Notes under the pieces: generated by a model
Databases searched by the model: none
What the model was told of the DNA's origin: nothing
Seen by the model: only the letters and a program-made list of their open reading frames with translations
Part shown: one piece after another, positions 12,585 to 14,346 of the stretch
Layout of the letters: each line of letters begins with the position of its first letter
Numbering within the stretch: position 1 is the first letter of the stretch
NCBI GenBank assembly: GCA_947645535.1
Contig: CANSDD010000036.1
Coordinates: 1 to 14,346 of the forward strand
Length of the DNA stretch: 14,346 nt
DNA from: an uncultured Mycoplasmatota bacterium
GTDB taxonomy: Bacteria; Bacillota_I; Bacilli_A; RF39; UBA660
Direction of reading: 5' to 3'
Translations under genes and position numbers: made by a program

Positions 12585-13967
12585 ATGGCAAAAACAGTTT
12601 ATCTTGGGATTGATGATAATGGATATTTTTTAGAGATTACTGGAACAGATAAAGATGGAGTACGTTATCGTAAAAGAACAAATTCTGAGAGAAGAATTGC
12701 TTCTTATCTTCATAATGAAGGAAATTATTTCTTAGATGCTAGAATTAAAGAGAATGATTTAATAGTTTATACAAAAAAAGAAGTTAGATTTGTTTTAAAA
12801 AATTATCAAGTGTTAGATGCTTCATTATTTGATGAATTTTTTAATAGATTAGAAAGTACCCCAGTTGTTTCCAAAAATTTAAAGTCAGGAATTCGTTCAA
12901 CTCCTTTACAGATGCTTGGTTTACGTTTGTTATATGTTAATAAAGTAAAATTAGCATCTTTAGCTCTTACTGGAACAATTTTAGTTACAAGTGCAGTAGG
13001 TTTTACAAATAGTAGGGAAAATTTGCACTCAAAAATAGAAGAAGATATTGTGACAGAAAATGTAATAGAAGTAGAACCAGAAATAGTTATAACAGAAGAA
13101 CCTGTTATTGAAGAAGAATCTTTTGCTTCAAGGCTAATACAAACACAAACTTTACAGGAGCAATATAATGGATATGATTATTCAAGAATTATGTTAGGGG
13201 CTAGAGTAAATAATACTGTCAGTAATGTTTTTGAAACAGAAGAGGGAAAAATGATTGTAGAGACTGCTAATAAGTTTGGAGTAGATCCATATTTACTAAT
13301 AGCAAAAGGGATGACGGAATCTAGTTTGGATCACAATTCTTGTATTCCTGGTGGAAGTCGTTATAATGGATATGGAGTAGGAGCTTTTCAGCTAGAATCA
13401 CCTGATGGAAGGATTGTTACGGCTTGGAATTTTGAAAATGGAAGCGAAGAGAGTTTAGCTATTACAATGGAAAATGCATGTGATTTTGAGAAAAATGTGC
13501 AAGGTGCAGCTATGTATTTACAAAATCGCTTAAACTTATATCATGGAAATATTTATTTGGCCTTACAATCTTATAATTATGGTCAAGCAATGATGAAAAT
13601 TATTATTCATGATTATGCCAAACAAATGGGAATAAGTGAAGAAGAGGTTATCAATAATCAAAATGATTTAGGATGGTTGGATATTGTAAAAGATGTTCAT
13701 GAAAGACCAAATAGTTATTATTATAGGGTTATACTTGATTTAGATGAAAATGATCCAAATGTAATTGCAGAAGCTAAAAAAAATTGTGTTTGGACTAGTG
13801 GAAAATATGGAAATGATCATTATATAGCTGATGTATTATCTTATTATGTTGGTATAAAAAGTCAAAATAAAGATTTAAATGGTACTGATATTGTAACAGA
13901 TTTAGTAAGTCACAATATAATGGTATTATCAGAAAATCAAAATGAAATGGAAGGGAGAGTATTATAA
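12585..13967 (+). CDS. Membrane-anchored lytic transglycosylase (SLT)-like protein with unknown N-terminal domain
   Basis: A 460-residue protein. Residues 1-118 form a soluble, probably cytoplasmic domain that I do not recognise (it opens Y-L-G-I-D-D-N-G-Y-F-L-E-I-T-G-T-D). A hydrophobic helix at about 122-140 is followed by an acidic linker (about 150-178; many Glu, Val, Ile, Pro). The C-terminal part matches the lysozyme-like SLT fold: F-G-V-D-P-Y-L-L-I-A-K-G-M-T-E-S-S with likely catalytic Glu245, G-Y-G-V-G-A-F-Q-L-E in place of the usual G-L-M-Q, and L-A-L-Q-S-Y-N-Y-G-Q for the A-Y-N-x-G motif (about 326-334). Such enzymes cleave peptidoglycan with 1,6-anhydro products. ATG 12585 starts one base after the trmR stop, with GGGG 8 bases upstream, so it is probably co-transcribed with mltG and trmR. 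An intracellular domain in front of an external lytic domain is unusual. Confidence 0.8.
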   Translation: MAKTVYLGIDDNGYFLEITGTDKDGVRYRKRTNSERRIASYLHNEGNYFLDARIKENDLIVYTKKEVRFVLKNYQVLDASLFDEFFNRLESTPVVSKNLKSGIRSTPLQMLGLRLLYVNKVKLASLALTGTILVTSAVGFTNSRENLHSKIEEDIVTENVIEVEPEIVITEEPVIEEESFASRLIQTQTLQEQYNGYDYSRIMLGARVNNTVSNVFETEEGKMIVETANKFGVDPYLLIAKGMTESSLDHNSCIPGGSRYNGYGVGAFQLESPDGRIVTAWNFENGSEESLAITMENACDFEKNVQGAAMYLQNRLNLYHGNIYLALQSYNYGQAMMKIIIHDYAKQMGISEEEVINNQNDLGWLDIVKDVHERPNSYYYRVILDLDENDPNVIAEAKKNCVWTSGKYGNDHYIADVLSYYVGIKSQNKDLNGTDIVTDLVSHNIMVLSENQNEMEGRVL

Positions 13968-13984
13968 ATATTTTTCCCTTTTTT
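13951..13984 (+). terminator. Intrinsic terminator at the end of the SLT gene
   Basis: AAGGGA (13951-13956) pairs with TCCCTT (13975-13980), continued by wobble and A-T pairs inward, and a run of six T ends at 13984. The stop codon (13965-13967) lies in the loop region, the same arrangement as the terminator at 10886-10910. Confidence 0.7.
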
Positions 13985-14160
13985 GGGTTATTCTGAGTTA
14001 AGTGAGAATAAAAATTGACAGTTTATCAACATAGAAAATTATAAAAAAATACTAATTTGGTGAGAAATCAGTACAGAAATTGAAAATCTGTTAAGCAGAA
14101 ATGGTAAATTTGTAATAAAAATAATGCAGAAAATTAAAATTTGAAAGGTATTAAAAAAGT
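13985..14160 (+). other. Gene-free stretch with a consensus -35 promoter candidate
   Basis: No gene is seen. TTATTCT (13988-13994) and AGAATAA (14005-14011) form a perfect 7-bp inverted repeat just upstream of TTGACA (14015-14020), the exact -35 consensus. A -10-like TTATAA (14039-14044) is 18 bases further on (or TATAAA, 19 bases). A GGTGAG follows at 14059-14064, but no open frame starts after it. ACAGA / TCTGT (around 14073-14090) could form a small hairpin. This may be a promoter with a repressor site feeding the leader downstream, or a small RNA. Confidence 0.35.
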
Positions 14161-14161
14161 A

Positions 14162-14189
14162 TTTACAAAAAAAATAATCCTATTATAAT
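14162..14189 (+). promoter_or_regulatory. Sigma-A-type promoter for the 3' leader
   Basis: TTTACA (14162-14167), a 16-base spacer and a perfect TATAAT (14184-14189). Transcription would begin near 14196, just before the structured leader. The -10 box sits inside a 14-bp perfect palindrome. Confidence 0.6.
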
Positions 14190-14192
14190 AGG
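14179..14192 (+). promoter_or_regulatory. 14-bp palindrome over the -10 box, operator candidate
   Basis: CCTATTATAATAGG is a perfect inverted repeat with no spacer and contains the whole TATAAT -10 box. A dimeric repressor bound here would block the promoter. Its position upstream of the expected transcription start argues for a DNA site rather than an RNA hairpin, though part of the symmetry comes from TATAAT itself. Confidence 0.4.
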
Positions 14193-14210
14193 GAATTGAA
14201 GATTTAATTT

Positions 14211-14317
14211 GAGTGCTTTGGCTTTTTCTGGGGGGTTAGGTATTTATTGTTAAAAAACATTATAGGGGTATTTTGGTTGATAACTTTAAAACTACGAAAG
14301 CACTCTATTTCGTTTTT
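14211..14317 (+). ncRNA. Structured leader with two competing hairpins, possible orphan riboswitch or attenuator
   Basis: GAGTGCTTT (14211-14219) is perfectly complementary to AAAGCACTC (14297-14305), closing a 77-base region. Inside, TGTT/AACA (14248-14259) can form a hairpin with an AAAA loop and GTTA/TAAC (14235-14238 / 14281-14284) a longer-range helix. The enclosed G-rich patches (six G at 14230-14235, four at 14265-14268) stand out in this AT-rich DNA. A second hairpin, ACGAAA (14294-14299) with TTTCGT (14308-14313) followed by T residues, looks like a terminator and shares bases 14297-14299 with the long helix, so the two compete. A possible start (ATG 14328 or 14334) follows just before the window ends. 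I do not recognise a known riboswitch class. Confidence 0.5.
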
Positions 14318-14346
14318 GTATTTGAGTATGGAAATGAGAATTAAAC

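Noticed and set aside
14230..14272. G-quadruplex in the 3' leader
   Set aside because: Only two long G-runs are present with two short GG pairs and long loops, so a stable quadruplex is doubtful; ordinary helices explain the region at least as well.

Overview
The window is very AT-rich and nearly every gene lies on the + strand. It looks like a low-GC Firmicutes (Bacilli-type) chromosome segment, possibly from an uncultured gut lineage. Three things point there: the gene order alaS / ireB (yrzL) / ruvX (yrrK) / DUF1292 (yrzB) / mltG (yrrL) / trmR (yrrM) matches the conserved Bacillus block; the operon with alaS is preceded by a tRNA-sensing T-box leader; and many promoters and hairpin-plus-T-run terminators follow the housekeeping pattern. 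TGA is used as a stop and Trp is TGG, so the standard bacterial code applies. Two murein-acting enzymes imply a peptidoglycan wall, so this is not a wall-less mollicute.

Layout: 1-276 is the 3' end of frr, closed by a terminator. 355-2982 encodes an unusual 875-residue protein with a type IV pilin-like N-terminus and two tandem Ig-like plus glycine-rich units. 3083-3928 is a gene of unknown function broken by two in-frame TAA codons. 4048-5187 is an AI-2E/PerM-family membrane protein with its own promoter. 5196-5380 is a T-box leader, probably tRNA-Ala specific, that controls a deoxynucleoside monophosphate kinase-like gene (5405-5962) and alaS (5962-8661). 8702-9250 is a CYTH-like protein. 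9251-9456 is gene-free, followed by a small two-helix membrane protein whose best-placed start codon is ATA (9457-9846). 9944-10898 is the compact ireB-ruvX-DUF1292 operon, ending in a terminator that abuts mltG (10917-12011), then trmR (11996-12583) and a membrane-anchored lytic-transglycosylase-like protein (12585-13967). The last 379 bases hold no complete gene. They contain two promoter-like elements, a palindrome over one -10 box, and a structured leader with two competing hairpins, probably the regulatory leader of a gene just beyond the window.

Functional themes are translation (frr, alaS with T-box, trmR), cell-wall metabolism and its likely Ser/Thr-kinase control (ireB, mltG, the SLT protein), DNA maintenance (ruvX, dNMP kinase) and the cell surface (pilin-like protein, PerM-like protein). 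The best candidates for something undescribed are the 3' leader (14162-14334) and the pilin-anchored glycine-rich tandem protein.
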